DNA of 54,271 bases from an uncultured Fretibacterium sp. (GTDB lineage Bacteria > Synergistota > Synergistia > Synergistales > Aminobacteriaceae): NCBI GenBank assembly GCA_937911045.1, contig CALEPX010000001.1, positions 1 through 54,271 of the forward strand, read 5' to 3'. Within the stretch, counting starts at the first letter, position 1; every line of letters starts with the position of its first letter. Both the position numbers and the translations under genes were made by a program. Positions 7,237 through 15,444 of this stretch are shown here, piece after piece. The notes beneath the pieces were generated by a model. The model worked only from the letters and a program-made list of their open reading frames with translations. It was not told the origin of the DNA and did not search any database.

Positions 7237-8109
7237 GTGATTCATTTGCAAAATTCGCACAAATTCAGTTATACGTACGAAATTTTTCCGCCTAAGGGTT
7301 CTCTTAGCACAGCGTCGACTTACTCAACACTTGATACACTCGTATCATTCGCTCCGGATTCAATCAGCGTGACTTACGGTGCTGGCGGTTCAAGCCGTGA
7401 TAACACTGTCGAGCTTGTCTCCGGAATCCAGAATAAATATCGCGTGACGGGTGTTGCGCATTTGACGTGTGTTGGCAGTGACAAGAATAATATCCGGAAT
7501 ATTTTGGCAGAGTTGCGGGCGAATAACGTCTCGAATATTCTGGCGTTGCGCGGTGACTTGAAAGACAAATCTGATCTGGGAGATTTCCATTTTGCGTCCG
7601 AATTAATCGCGTTCATCAGGCAGGAATACGCCGACGCGTTCAACATTTTCGCGGCATGTTATCCGGAGAAACACCCCGAAGCAATTTCGCTTGAACAGGA
7701 TTTGCAGAATCTCAAGAACAAGTGTTCGTTCGGAGTTGATGCGTTGATTTCGCAGCTATTTCTCGATAACGATATTTATTTCGAGTGGCTTGAGAAGGCG
7801 CGTTCAGTTGGGATTTCGCAGCCGATTATGGCAGGAGTTATGCCGATAGTTTCAGCCTCAACGATTGAGAAGGTCGTCGAATTGTGTGGAGCGTCCGTTC
7901 CGAAACGTGTTCGCAGATTCGTTGACAAGTTCGGGAATAACGCTGCTGCCATGAAAGAAGCCGGAATCGCTTATGCAACGGAGCAAATCGTGGATTTAAT
8001 CTCGCGCGGAGTTGACGGAGTTCACCTGTACACGATGAATCAAGCCGACACAGTTCGCCGAATCGATAATAACATTCGCTGCATAATTCACGACATGAGA
8101 AAATCCTGA
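7237..8109 (+). CDS. metF: 5,10-methylenetetrahydrofolate reductase
   Basis: MetF is the FAD enzyme reducing methylene-THF to methyl-THF for methionine synthesis (or, reversed, in acetogenic C1 pathways). Family motifs: YEIFPPKG (catalytic Glu), SVTYGAGGS, LRGD, and ACYPEKHPEA, all in the usual order of the TIM barrel. The product is about 290 residues. I chose GTG 7237; an in-frame ATG at 7207 is the alternative, and both lie downstream of the TATAAT at 7188. The next gene, a MetH-like activation domain, starts 1 base after the stop, tying the pair to cobalamin-dependent methionine synthesis. Confidence 0.93.
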   Translation: MIHLQNSHKFSYTYEIFPPKGSLSTASTYSTLDTLVSFAPDSISVTYGAGGSSRDNTVELVSGIQNKYRVTGVAHLTCVGSDKNNIRNILAELRANNVSNILALRGDLKDKSDLGDFHFASELIAFIRQEYADAFNIFAACYPEKHPEAISLEQDLQNLKNKCSFGVDALISQLFLDNDIYFEWLEKARSVGISQPIMAGVMPIVSASTIEKVVELCGASVPKRVRRFVDKFGNNAAAMKEAGIAYATEQIVDLISRGVDGVHLYTMNQADTVRRIDNNIRCIIHDMRKS

Positions 8110-8110
8110 C

Positions 8111-8713
8111 ATGTTCACGCAGAAAATGCTGACCGATGCGCTGCGTTACATGCGAGTTCCAGTTGATGCGCGTGATAATGACGAGTTGCGCGGTACGCTT
8201 CAGACTGTTCAGGACGCATTCGAATCGCTAGAGAAATTCATGACGGCGCGTTGTGTTTGGGGAAAATTTGACATAGCGCATTTCGACGGCGGATTCAAAA
8301 TTGCAGGCACTGATTTTTACAGCAGGGATCTTTCGAGATTGACGGCTCGTTCGAATCAGTGTTTCCTGATAGCTGCGACTTTGGGTTTGGAAGTTGACCG
8401 ACAAATAATTCTGGCTCAAAAACGCGATATGTTATACGGACTTGCGCTTGATGCGTGTGCTTCGGTGAAGATCGACTCGTTCTGTGACGCGTTCGTGAAG
8501 AATAATATTGCGCCGGTTCTGAACAAGCACGAATTTCTCACGTCAAGATTCAGCCCGGGTTACGGAGACGCGCCGCTGAAACTCAACGAGGACATAATCG
8601 TGATACTCAACGCTCACAAGAATATCGGACTTTCGATTACAAGCTCGTACATGATGATACCCGTGAAATCTATAACTGCTGTGATCGGAATTTTTGAGAG
8701 ACTTGACGCATAA
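8111..8713 (+). CDS. Stand-alone vitamin B12-dependent methionine synthase activation domain
   Basis: A 200-residue protein matching the AdoMet-binding reactivation domain at the C-terminus of MetH. Conserved features are FLIAATLGLEVDRQI, TSRFSPGYGDAPL (the RxSPGYGD-type AdoMet site) and LNAHKNIGLSITSSYMMIPVKSITAVIG. In MetH this domain supplies AdoMet for reductive methylation of inactive cob(II)alamin. As a separate protein it is expected to work with a MetH lacking this domain, encoded elsewhere. It follows metF at 1 base, so the two are co-translated or co-transcribed. Separate activation domains are known from several anaerobe lineages. Confidence 0.88.
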   Translation: MFTQKMLTDALRYMRVPVDARDNDELRGTLQTVQDAFESLEKFMTARCVWGKFDIAHFDGGFKIAGTDFYSRDLSRLTARSNQCFLIAATLGLEVDRQIILAQKRDMLYGLALDACASVKIDSFCDAFVKNNIAPVLNKHEFLTSRFSPGYGDAPLKLNEDIIVILNAHKNIGLSITSSYMMIPVKSITAVIGIFERLDA

Positions 8714-8738
8714 TCTCATAATCTTTGGAGGGAATTTT

Positions 8739-9236
8739 TTGCAGGAATATTACAAGCCTTTGACTATTGCCGGAATATTTCTCGCAATAGTTGCGCTTAT
8801 TGTGTTCGGAGCGTTTTACTCGGAACGTAATCTTGATTTGATGCGCGAGGAATACAATCGTCTAGAAAATCGCCGGGTACAATTACAGTCGCGAATTTCT
8901 ACGCTCAAGCAACAGAACAACGCTCTAGCTGACATAACTACGGACAAATTTATTCACGCGCAGGCTCTGCAGTCTCAGAACGGTCTGGTGGATTTTTACT
9001 CGCAAGTTCAGAAAGTTTTCGCCGATCGCAATGTCGAAATTATTTCCACACGTCAGCAGGAAAACTCGATAATCCTGAATCTGCAGGGAGGTTACTACGC
9101 ATTGATGGCGACGCTGGCGGATTTGCGTTCGATGCAAACACCGTCGAAGATTAACAGCATGAACATTCGCAGGAATCAATCGCACCCAAATTTGATCGCG
9201 GCAGATATGATTCTCGAAGCGTTGATTGCAAATTAA
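8739..9236 (+). CDS. PilO-like type IV pilus assembly protein
   Basis: A 165-residue bitopic protein: short cytosolic N-terminus, one membrane helix (about residues 9-28, IAGIFLAIVALIVFGAFY), a coiled coil (about 36-70, MREEYNRLENRRVQLQSRISTLKQQ) and a small periplasmic domain ending in a PilO-like ferredoxin fold (IILNLQGGYYALMATLADLRSM). The TTG start at 8739 is chosen for the GGAGGG at 8727-8732; the longer frame would begin inside the previous gene. Position before PilP- and PilQ-like genes supports an alignment-complex role. PilM and PilN partners are not next to it. Confidence 0.7.
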   Translation: MQEYYKPLTIAGIFLAIVALIVFGAFYSERNLDLMREEYNRLENRRVQLQSRISTLKQQNNALADITTDKFIHAQALQSQNGLVDFYSQVQKVFADRNVEIISTRQQENSIILNLQGGYYALMATLADLRSMQTPSKINSMNIRRNQSHPNLIAADMILEALIAN

Positions 9237-9257
9237 TGCAAATTAATGCAAATTAAT
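9228..9257 (+). repeat. Three perfect copies of a 10-bp tandem repeat
   Basis: GCAAATTAAT is repeated three times and contains the stop codon of the PilO-like gene (in the first copy). It ends just before the AAAGGAGG ribosome site of the next gene. Confidence 0.95.
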
Positions 9258-9273
9258 TCAAAGGAGGAAATTT

Positions 9274-9936
9274 ATGCCGGATAACTGGAAAGATTCGTTT
9301 GCGTTCGTCTGGAACGTCAGCTCGGGAGTACATGACGACAAAAATTCCAGGATTTCGCGATTCGTTCTGTTCGGAGTTCTGGCGGCTTGCATTGGTCTCG
9401 TATGCTTCTTGATTTACCGCGGAACGATGCCGTTATTATCATTCGGGAAACGCGCAATCAGACCGGAAATTCCCGCGATAATCAGTGATCGTGAGAGCAT
9501 GAACAATTTGCTGAATCAATCTCAGGCAGCTATGATGATGCAGACGAACGCGCAAAATTTGGCAAATTCTATGGCAACGATGAACCGCCGATTATTCACG
9601 GATGACCCTGAAGATTCGCAAACTCCGGAGAACTTGGCTGAAATTCGCGCAAAACTTGATAATCTCGACAACGTAGACATAACTTCAGGAGCAAATCCCG
9701 AGAAAATTTCTGATGATGACGAACCGAATATTACGATTAAAGCCTTGCTGCTCTCGGGGAAAAATAACAGCGCAGTAATCGATACGAACGGCAAGAAGGG
9801 AATTTTGGTGCGTGTTGGGACGCTGCTGCCGGATTCAGATATTCGTGTCATACGTGTAAATTCTCGCGGGATCAAATTGCGTTCACGTTCGAGCGGCAAA
9901 GTTTATGATTGCGTGTTTGCAGCTTCTTCCCAATAA
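9274..9936 (+). CDS. PilP/GspC-like inner-membrane component
   Basis: A 220-residue protein with one membrane helix at about residues 30-48 (LFGVLAACIGLVCFLIY), a low-complexity periplasmic linker (Asn/Gln/Met-rich, then acidic) and a C-terminal beta domain (about 150-215, IKALLLSGKNNSAVIDTNGKKGILVRVGTLLPDSDIRVIRV) resembling the PilP/GspC homology region that docks on the secretin. Canonical PilP is a lipoprotein; this one has a transmembrane anchor like GspC. The ribosome site AAAGGAGG precedes the ATG. It is flanked by PilO-like and secretin genes, which is the main support for the role. Confidence 0.65.
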   Translation: MPDNWKDSFAFVWNVSSGVHDDKNSRISRFVLFGVLAACIGLVCFLIYRGTMPLLSFGKRAIRPEIPAIISDRESMNNLLNQSQAAMMMQTNAQNLANSMATMNRRLFTDDPEDSQTPENLAEIRAKLDNLDNVDITSGANPEKISDDDEPNITIKALLLSGKNNSAVIDTNGKKGILVRVGTLLPDSDIRVIRVNSRGIKLRSRSSGKVYDCVFAASSQ

Positions 9937-10001
9937 TATATAATTCGGGTATAATTACTTATATTTTGCTAAGTATTATATCTGGGAGGGAGTTTTGTAG
10001 A

Positions 10002-11783
10002 ATGCGATTCGTTCGTGAAAATTATAGATTCAGTTTTTGTGAGTACGTTAGAATAATAATTCTGCTGATTGCGATAATATTTGTAAGTCCCGCAAATGCT
10101 GCGAAGAGTTCCAAGTATATTTTCGAGAAGGACAAATTCCGTGGAAATTTCATCGTGAATTGCAAGACGTATCAGTTCGGTTCGGATGAGATTGTTCTGT
10201 CCGCGCATATTCGCCGCCCAAAGAATAATACTTCGAACGCAATAATCGCTCCTGAAGTTCAGACTGATGTTCACAAACTCAGATTGATTTTCGCGAATAC
10301 TCAGGTTCAGAAAGCCTCGGATTTTGATTCGCTGCAGGAGGCTACGAGAGCTTCAACCCCGTCGATTATTGATTTCAAAGCCCGCAACTGGAATTTTCTC
10401 AACTCAGATGACGAGTACGAATACAACGCAATCGTTGAACTTGAACTTGACTCGGATTTCGAAATTTCCCGGAACAGGCGAACTCAATACGGATTCCAGT
10501 TTATTCTGAAGCTGCTGCATTCGGAGCAAGAACGATCGCGATCTACTCAGGACTTCACAAATAATCAGGATTCTCCGAAAAATTCTTTCCCGTTCAAACT
10601 TGAGCAGCGAGTTACGCTTGAATTACGCGATACTGAGCTGAAGGATTTGCTGCGTGTGTTGTGTTCGCATATAGACCGAAACGTCATAATCGATCCGTCA
10701 ATGCCTAACCCGACGATTACGATGTCGCTGAATAACGTGCGTATTGACGAAGTGTTTAATTTTCTGATGCGAACTTACGGAATATATTGCTACTCTGCCG
10801 GCGTGAACACGATCTCATTCGGAAGCCGCGACGGTCTGTATAAATTATCCGGCGAAGAAGATCTCAAGACTTTCCCGATTGCATACGCTGATTTAGACGC
10901 AATACGCCCGATTTTGGCAAGCCTCACGAAATTACCCGAAGCGAATTTCATAATCGACAAACGGCTGCGAAATATTTATGTTCGTGCGAATCCGTCACTT
11001 ATGAACGAGATTTCAAAATACCTGAACATGATTGATGCTCCGGGGAAACAAGTCATGATTCACGCGAGCATTTTCGAATTTTCGGATTCAGCGCAACGTG
11101 ATGTCGAAAACGCAATTAACGCCGTATATGATCATTACAACTTTAATTTCGACGGCGATTCCGGTGGGTCTTTGATTGGCTTGAGACGTTGGCCCAATCC
11201 GTTTAATATCACAAATGATAACGGTGACGAAGTTGAGATAAATTCCGGGCGTGCGGAACTCGTTGTGTATAATTCGTTCAAGGCTCTCGAAACTAAAGGC
11301 AAGGGCAAAGTCTTGGCGAATCCGTCGGTGATTGCGATTGATGGTCAGGAAGCGAAAATCAGCATGACCGAGGATTACCCGTATGTTTCAGCGCGTGATG
11401 ATGACGGAAATGTAACTTGGTCAACTCAGAACGTCGGACCTCAGCTCACATTTACTCCGAAGATTGGGCGTGATGGCGAAGTAAGTTTAAAAATCAATAT
11501 CGAAACCGGAGAAGTTATCGAGATGATGCGTGGCAGCAACGGTGAACAAATGCCCCGAACTTCAAAGCGCGTCGTCAATACGGAAATTCGCGTCCGTGAT
11601 GGAATGCCGTTCGTAATTGGCGGACTGTTCCGTGAAAATAACACACGAACTCGAAACAAGATTCCGGTTTTGGGAGATATTCCGTTGTTGGGCAGTTTGC
11701 TTTTCTCGACGAATAATAAATCAAACGTGAAAACTCAGGTCGTTATAATCGTCACACCGTATATTCTTGATTCAGGCGTGTAA
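10002..11783 (+). CDS. pilQ: Type IV pilus / type II secretion secretin
   Basis: A 593-residue outer-membrane secretin. The ATG at 10002 follows GGGAGGGAG and gives a signal peptide (about residues 1-33, hydrophobic core IIILLIAIIFVSPANA). An STN/AMIN-like periplasmic domain follows (VTLELRDTELKDLLRVLCSHIDRNVIIDPSM), then N-domains with YADLDAIRPILASL and IIDKRLRNIYVRANPSLMNEISKYLNMID. The secretin core is at about 400-590: VLANPSVIAIDGQEAKISM, VGPQLTFTPKIG, VRDGMPFVIGGL and the typical KIPVLGDIPLLGSLLFST end. With the two preceding genes it forms the periplasmic/outer-membrane part of a pilus machine. Which type (pilus or secretion) cannot be decided here. Confidence 0.88.
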   Translation: MRFVRENYRFSFCEYVRIIILLIAIIFVSPANAAKSSKYIFEKDKFRGNFIVNCKTYQFGSDEIVLSAHIRRPKNNTSNAIIAPEVQTDVHKLRLIFANTQVQKASDFDSLQEATRASTPSIIDFKARNWNFLNSDDEYEYNAIVELELDSDFEISRNRRTQYGFQFILKLLHSEQERSRSTQDFTNNQDSPKNSFPFKLEQRVTLELRDTELKDLLRVLCSHIDRNVIIDPSMPNPTITMSLNNVRIDEVFNFLMRTYGIYCYSAGVNTISFGSRDGLYKLSGEEDLKTFPIAYADLDAIRPILASLTKLPEANFIIDKRLRNIYVRANPSLMNEISKYLNMIDAPGKQVMIHASIFEFSDSAQRDVENAINAVYDHYNFNFDGDSGGSLIGLRRWPNPFNITNDNGDEVEINSGRAELVVYNSFKALETKGKGKVLANPSVIAIDGQEAKISMTEDYPYVSARDDDGNVTWSTQNVGPQLTFTPKIGRDGEVSLKINIETGEVIEMMRGSNGEQMPRTSKRVVNTEIRVRDGMPFVIGGLFRENNTRTRNKIPVLGDIPLLGSLLFSTNNKSNVKTQVVIIVTPYILDSGV

Positions 11784-11788
11784 TTCGC

Positions 11789-11797
11789 TGTTATAAT
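11789..11797 (+). promoter_or_regulatory. Extended -10 promoter for efp
   Basis: TGTTATAAT, a perfect TGn-TATAAT, lies 34 bases before the efp start codon. Confidence 0.6.
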
Positions 11798-11830
11798 TAT
11801 TAGCACATATTTTTACTGGAGGAATTTTTT

Positions 11831-12403
11831 ATGGCACAAGTAGCCGACACTACAACTTTTTACGTTGGATTAAAGCTCCGTTGGCAGGACGGGATCTGGG
11901 AGATCGTTGATTATGATCATCACAAAATGGGACGCGGCGGCGCAGTTGTTCGCACAAAATTACGCAACGTCGAAACCGGTTCAATCGTCGAAAATTCGTT
12001 CAAACCCGGCGAGAAATTCGAACGCATAATCTACGAGGACAAACCCGCGCAATATTCGTATCGTGACGGAACTGATTACGTGTTCATGGACTTGGCAACG
12101 TATGAGGAATTGCGACTTTCACCTGAAGTTCTGGGAGATGCTGCGAAATATCTGGTTGACGATCTGGAAATTCAGCTGGAATTTTTCGAGGGCAAAGTTA
12201 TGGGCATAGAGCTTCCTAAGAGCGTCACGCTGAAAGTTATCGACACACCCCCGAGTTTCAAAGGTGACACAGTGACAGGCGGCGGAAAACCTGCAACTCT
12301 TGAGACCGGCTTAGTCGTGACAGTTCCTGTTTTCGTCGAACCCGGTGAAGAAGTCGTCGTTGATACGCGAACGGGGCTTTATCTCGAACGCGCGAAGAAA
12401 TAA
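11831..12403 (+). CDS. efp: Translation elongation factor P
   Basis: EF-P binds ribosomes stalled at consecutive prolines and promotes peptide bonds. The 190-residue product has the three beta-barrel domains at normal length: KOW-like domain I with DYDHHKMGRGGAVVRTKLRN, an OB domain with KFERIIYEDKPAQYSYRDGTDYVFMD, and the C-terminal signature KPATLETGLVVTVPVFVEPGEEVVVDTRTGLYLERAKK. The loop tip that reaches the P-site carries Arg35 where E. coli has the beta-lysylated Lys34. It starts a group with Asp23, a membrane protein and nusB. Ribosome site TGGAGG. Confidence 0.97.
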   Translation: MAQVADTTTFYVGLKLRWQDGIWEIVDYDHHKMGRGGAVVRTKLRNVETGSIVENSFKPGEKFERIIYEDKPAQYSYRDGTDYVFMDLATYEELRLSPEVLGDAAKYLVDDLEIQLEFFEGKVMGIELPKSVTLKVIDTPPSFKGDTVTGGGKPATLETGLVVTVPVFVEPGEEVVVDTRTGLYLERAKK

Positions 12404-12418
12404 TTTTCTCAGGAATTT

Positions 12419-12844
12419 ATGTCTAGCTCGAAGAATAATAATCTCAACGGCGGCGTTATACACATTTCCGAAGATGTGATCGTTGAACTTGCAAGAAAGA
12501 CTATTCAGGGGATTCCGAATATCAAGATCCCCGAGAGGCTTTCTGCAAAGTTTGGCATCGGTCGAAAATCCGACGGCATTCGCGTGTCAGTCAATGCAGA
12601 TTCAGTTCCGGCAATCGCTGTTGAAGCGTCTGTGCTTGTGAAATACGGCGAGAGAATCCCGGATTTAGCTTGGGACGTTCAGGAGAAAATCAAAGACAAT
12701 CTGGAGCGATACACCGGCTATGAAGTCAAGGCTGTGAACGTGAATGTTCAGGGAATTTACACGGACACCGGCGATATTTTCCAAGTCGATTTATCCGGCG
12801 ATGATATTGCGAATCCTGATGCGGATTATCAGGACGAAATGTGA
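12419..12844 (+). CDS. Asp23/Gls24 (YloU-like) family protein
   Basis: A 141-residue cytosolic protein of the alkaline-shock/Gls24 family: GGVIHISEDVIVELARKTIQGIP at the start, then IRVSVNADSVPAIAVEASVLVKYGERIPDLAWDVQEKIKDNLERYTGYEVKAVNVNVQGI. In Gram-positives some members associate with the membrane under stress and others sit between efp/accB genes and nusB with no firm function. The same neighbourhood is seen here (efp 15 bases upstream, nusB two genes downstream), so I place it in that housekeeping subgroup. Acidic C-terminus. Confidence 0.85.
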   Translation: MSSSKNNNLNGGVIHISEDVIVELARKTIQGIPNIKIPERLSAKFGIGRKSDGIRVSVNADSVPAIAVEASVLVKYGERIPDLAWDVQEKIKDNLERYTGYEVKAVNVNVQGIYTDTGDIFQVDLSGDDIANPDADYQDEM

Positions 12845-12853
12845 AGCTCAATC

Positions 12854-13375
12854 ATGTATTTCACGTGGAAGAATACACCCTATGGATTAATCAGGATTTC
12901 GGAGAATGGCTTCCGTGATTTTCTCGGCAAATTGCTGAATCCGTTGCCCGAACCGAGACTTGTGATTCATAGCTTGTCGCTTGAAGAATCTGGATATGAA
13001 TCTGGATATGAATCTGGATATGAGTCCGAACTTGATGCGCTTGATTCGCTTGACACGGATAACAACGCCAGACTTGTAGTTGTGTTGTGCGTGCATGGCG
13101 TGAGCCCGAATGATTCGTTTCGTGATAAGCTCGAAGCGTATTTGTCAGCGATTTTCAAGCCGATGGGGATAATAATTTCGCTGGTTTGGGCTGAACCGGA
13201 GAAGAATTTTCTTGGCGTGTTATTGAACCCGTGGATTTGGGCTATAGTAGTCTCGTCTGTCACGATGATAATCTCGTCAGGGGCGGAGAATTTTTTCTGG
13301 GCGGCATTCTGGGGAACTTTCGCGTGGTTTACGGCGCGTGTACTGTCAAAACTGAATATCATGCTCAACACATAA
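12854..13375 (+). CDS. Small membrane protein with ESGY repeats, function unknown
   Basis: A 173-residue protein between Asp23 and nusB. Residues 1-60 are soluble and contain ESGYESGYESGYES, coded by a 12-bp tandem repeat. Residues 70-117 are soluble with a VVLCVHGVSPND segment, and two hydrophobic helices lie at about 121-142 and 146-165. Asp23 family genes often neighbour small membrane proteins (AmaP-like) that anchor them, and the position suggests such a partner, but I see no sequence motif to prove it. The start ATG overlaps no ribosome site of note (GAAGCTC), so coupling to the gene 9 bases upstream is likely. Confidence 0.6.
   Translation: MYFTWKNTPYGLIRISENGFRDFLGKLLNPLPEPRLVIHSLSLEESGYESGYESGYESELDALDSLDTDNNARLVVVLCVHGVSPNDSFRDKLEAYLSAIFKPMGIIISLVWAEPEKNFLGVLLNPWIWAIVVSSVTMIISSGAENFFWAAFWGTFAWFTARVLSKLNIMLNT
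12986..13021 (+). repeat. Three 12-bp tandem repeats inside a coding region
   Basis: GAATCTGGATAT occurs three times in a row, in frame, giving the ESGY repeats; a fourth partial copy follows. Confidence 0.95.
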
Positions 13376-13387
13376 TCACACACAAAC

Positions 13388-14074
13388 ATGATCAAAAAGA
13401 AAATTACTAAACCAATTAAACCGATTAAATCAAGTAAACCAATTAAATCAAATAAATCAAGTAAATCAACTGGCAATAAGACCGGTAAAAGAGCTATTAA
13501 GGACTTGAGGGTCAAGAGGCAGGCGAAATTCTTGGGGAAGAAATTTGCGGCACGTCATAAGGCGCGTGAGATGGCAGTTCAGTTTTTGTACGCGCTGGAG
13601 ATGCGCCCGGAACAGGATTTTGATGCGTCACTCGAAATGTTTCTGAACTCTGGGGATGTGAATTTCGATCCGTATTTTGATCGCGATCAGCCTCAGATTC
13701 AGCTTCAGGAACAGAAAACCGAACACATATCAGACGCTCAAGTAATAGAAATGTGTCGTGAACTTGTTCAGGGAGTGCGTGATCATTCCGACGAGATTGA
13801 CTTCCTGCTGCTGCAAACTTTGATAGGCTGGCGCCCTGACCGAATATTCTCGCTTGACCGGATAGTTCTCAGGCTGATAACGTTCGAAGGCTGCGTAAAA
13901 AAAACTCTGCCATTCAAAGCTGCAATGACAGAGGCTGCAAATTTAGCGGATTGCTTTGGCACGAAGACTTCCGCAAGATTTGTGAACGGAGTTCTTGCGA
14001 GAATTATGAGCTCAAATTCGGATTCGAAACCCGAACCGGAGCTTAATCAAAATCCAGACCGAGATTCGCGTTAA
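13388..14074 (+). CDS. nusB: Transcription antitermination factor NusB with basic N-terminal extension
   Basis: NusB binds boxA RNA with S10 in rRNA antitermination. Residues about 55-215 match the all-helical NusB fold: ARHKAREMAVQFLYALEMRP, VIEMCRELVQGVRDHSDEIDFLLLQ, RPDRIFSLDRIVLRLITFE and a C-terminal AANLADCFGTKTSARFVNGVLARI. At 228 residues it is about 80 longer than usual. The extension (1-50) is a Lys/Pro/Ser/Ile low-complexity stretch coded by degenerate tandem repeats (TTAAA-CC/TC units at 13403-13475). The C-terminus is an extra charged tail. The upstream ATG is kept, but a start near residue 45-58 cannot be excluded. The 3' end overlaps a convergent gene by 32 bases. Confidence 0.9.
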   Translation: MIKKKITKPIKPIKSSKPIKSNKSSKSTGNKTGKRAIKDLRVKRQAKFLGKKFAARHKAREMAVQFLYALEMRPEQDFDASLEMFLNSGDVNFDPYFDRDQPQIQLQEQKTEHISDAQVIEMCRELVQGVRDHSDEIDFLLLQTLIGWRPDRIFSLDRIVLRLITFEGCVKKTLPFKAAMTEAANLADCFGTKTSARFVNGVLARIMSSNSDSKPEPELNQNPDRDSR

Positions 14075-14813
14075 GATTTGATTCGTCGTCGTGATTTGTT
14101 GCCGAATTGGAACTTGAATTACTGCGTTTTTGCCGACGGACTTTGGGTTTCGCTTGCGAGTTCGTGTTCGCTTCGAGAGAGCTGTGCCAGAGAAGCTGCT
14201 GTTTCGTAACGTTTGAGCCGCTCAATGGCAACTCAGTCCAGCCCCACGGCGTAATCAGAATATATCGCAGACTGATTCCCTGAGCCGTCAATGCGTCAAC
14301 GTGTGGTGAAAACCGCATTATCTCCTCAAGAGAATACGAGCTGCTGAGAATCCAAACTCTGCGCCCGTTCTCACGATTGAAAACTGCCGCGTAATCTATT
14401 GCGTTTCTCAAGCCGCTGTCGAAATCATTAGGAATCATGTTAATCACGAGCGTGTCGGATTTTCCGCCGAGACTTCGCAAATTCGGAATTATATCGACAT
14501 ATTCGTTGAGATCTTCAAGCCGCGAAAATAATTCCTCGATTGTACCGCCGCCGCCGTAAAATTCATGCTCGAAAATCGTCACAAGAGCCTCAAGCGCATC
14601 GCCCGAACCCTCGCACAACGTCCCGAGAGAATCTACCAGCCAGCCACGCACACGTTCAATCGCATCTATCAAGTAATCAGGGTATTCGTTTTTGCTAATC
14701 GCTGATAATAATTCATTCACAGTCATTGCGCTGTCTCCTGATAATTCCAATTCTGATTCAAGTCCTGATTCTGATTTACGTTTCCTGGATCTGCTTGTTT
14801 GACCGTCCTTCAT
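14043..14813 (-). CDS. Conserved-looking protein of unknown function
   Basis: A 256-residue soluble protein. The ATG at 14813 is preferred over an upstream ATG at 14891 because AAAGGGGG sits about 10 bases before it and an extended -10 lies at 14860-14868. The N-terminal 28 residues are charged and low-complexity. The middle (about 35-205) looks globular with alternating helices and strands (VNELLSAI, DALEALVTIFEHEF, TLVINMIPNDFDSGLRNAIDYAAVF, RVWILSSSYSLEEIM, ISLRYILITPWGW), suggesting an alpha/beta fold. The C-terminal 50 residues are Asn/Ser-rich and basic, like a disordered tail. No signal peptide or membrane helix. I do not recognise the family. It overlaps the end of nusB by 32 bases. 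Confidence 0.65.
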   Translation of the reverse strand: MKDGQTSRSRKRKSESGLESELELSGDSAMTVNELLSAISKNEYPDYLIDAIERVRGWLVDSLGTLCEGSGDALEALVTIFEHEFYGGGGTIEELFSRLEDLNEYVDIIPNLRSLGGKSDTLVINMIPNDFDSGLRNAIDYAAVFNRENGRRVWILSSSYSLEEIMRFSPHVDALTAQGISLRYILITPWGWTELPLSGSNVTKQQLLWHSSLEANTNSQAKPKVRRQKRSNSSSNSATNHDDESNLNANLGLDFD

Positions 14814-14856
14814 TTTATGAGCGTTACCCCCTTTGTTCTGATTAAAAAATTTATTG

Positions 14857-15444
14857 CTAAGTATAACACAAGCACTTCGCCAAAATTGCAACTGTGCCGA
14901 TTATCGTTGTGATTAACGAGTGCGTCTCACTTTTGAATAACACTTCGCGATCGAACTTGCCCTTGCGAAAATTATTTTTCACGTAATCAAGCGATTTTGG
15001 GAAAAACATTCCGGTTTTGCGCTTCCAGAAAATATATTCGGCTCCGAATGTCTGAGTCAGGAAATTCTCTTCGTGCGGAATAATAATCATCACGTATATT
15101 ACCCAGAAGCTTATTACGAACACAATCACGATTTCCCAGCCAGCAAGAAAACTCCAGCCCAAGCCGATCAGAAAATTTCCGAAGTATAACGGGTTACGCA
15201 TGATTGAGTATGCTCCGGTTGTGGCGAGTGATTTAGCTTTGACGTGTTCACCGCGGTATAAGCCAATCGTGCCAACTGCCCAGAAGCGTATTAATTGCCC
15301 GAGAATTATTAACGCCAACGCCAGAATGATTTCCCAGAAAAGCGGTCTTTCGTTCGCAAAAAATAATATCCCGAGAAATAACGCCGTCCAAATTCCGCCG
15401 CGCAACTTGAAAACGATTTCGCTGAATTTATTCGTGTTGTTCAT
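14857..15444 (-). CDS. Isoprenylcysteine/phospholipid methyltransferase-like membrane protein
   Basis: A 195-residue integral membrane protein with about four helices. It carries the PEMT/ICMT family core: RGEHVKAKSLATTGAYSIMRNPLYFGNFLIGLGW followed by a hydrophobic pair and IIPHEENFLTQTFGAEYIFWKRKTGMFFP. The RNPLY and HEE...FG.EY..W motifs bind SAM and the lipid substrate in relatives. The bacterial substrate is unknown, with phospholipids or isoprenoid acids possible. The 3' end is extended by about 40 residues relative to short family members. It overlaps the start of the flippase-like gene's 3' end by 17 bases, so the two are probably one operon. Confidence 0.8.
   Translation of the reverse strand: MNNTNKFSEIVFKLRGGIWTALFLGILFFANERPLFWEIILALALIILGQLIRFWAVGTIGLYRGEHVKAKSLATTGAYSIMRNPLYFGNFLIGLGWSFLAGWEIVIVFVISFWVIYVMIIIPHEENFLTQTFGAEYIFWKRKTGMFFPKSLDYVKNNFRKGKFDREVLFKSETHSLITTIIGTVAILAKCLCYT
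14860..14868 (-). promoter_or_regulatory. Extended -10 promoter
   Basis: On the minus strand TGTTATACT (TGn-TATACT) lies 47 bases upstream of the ATG at 14813, inside the 3' end of the preceding methyltransferase gene. It supports separate transcription of the unknown gene. Confidence 0.4.

Noticed and set aside
9909..10001. Extended N-terminus of the secretin
   Set aside because: The frame would overlap the PilP-like gene; the ATG at 10002 has GGGAGGGAG and a clean signal peptide.
13444..13475. Short repeats in nusB as a CRISPR or regulatory array
   Set aside because: They are degenerate, in frame, AT-rich and lack a spacer pattern.
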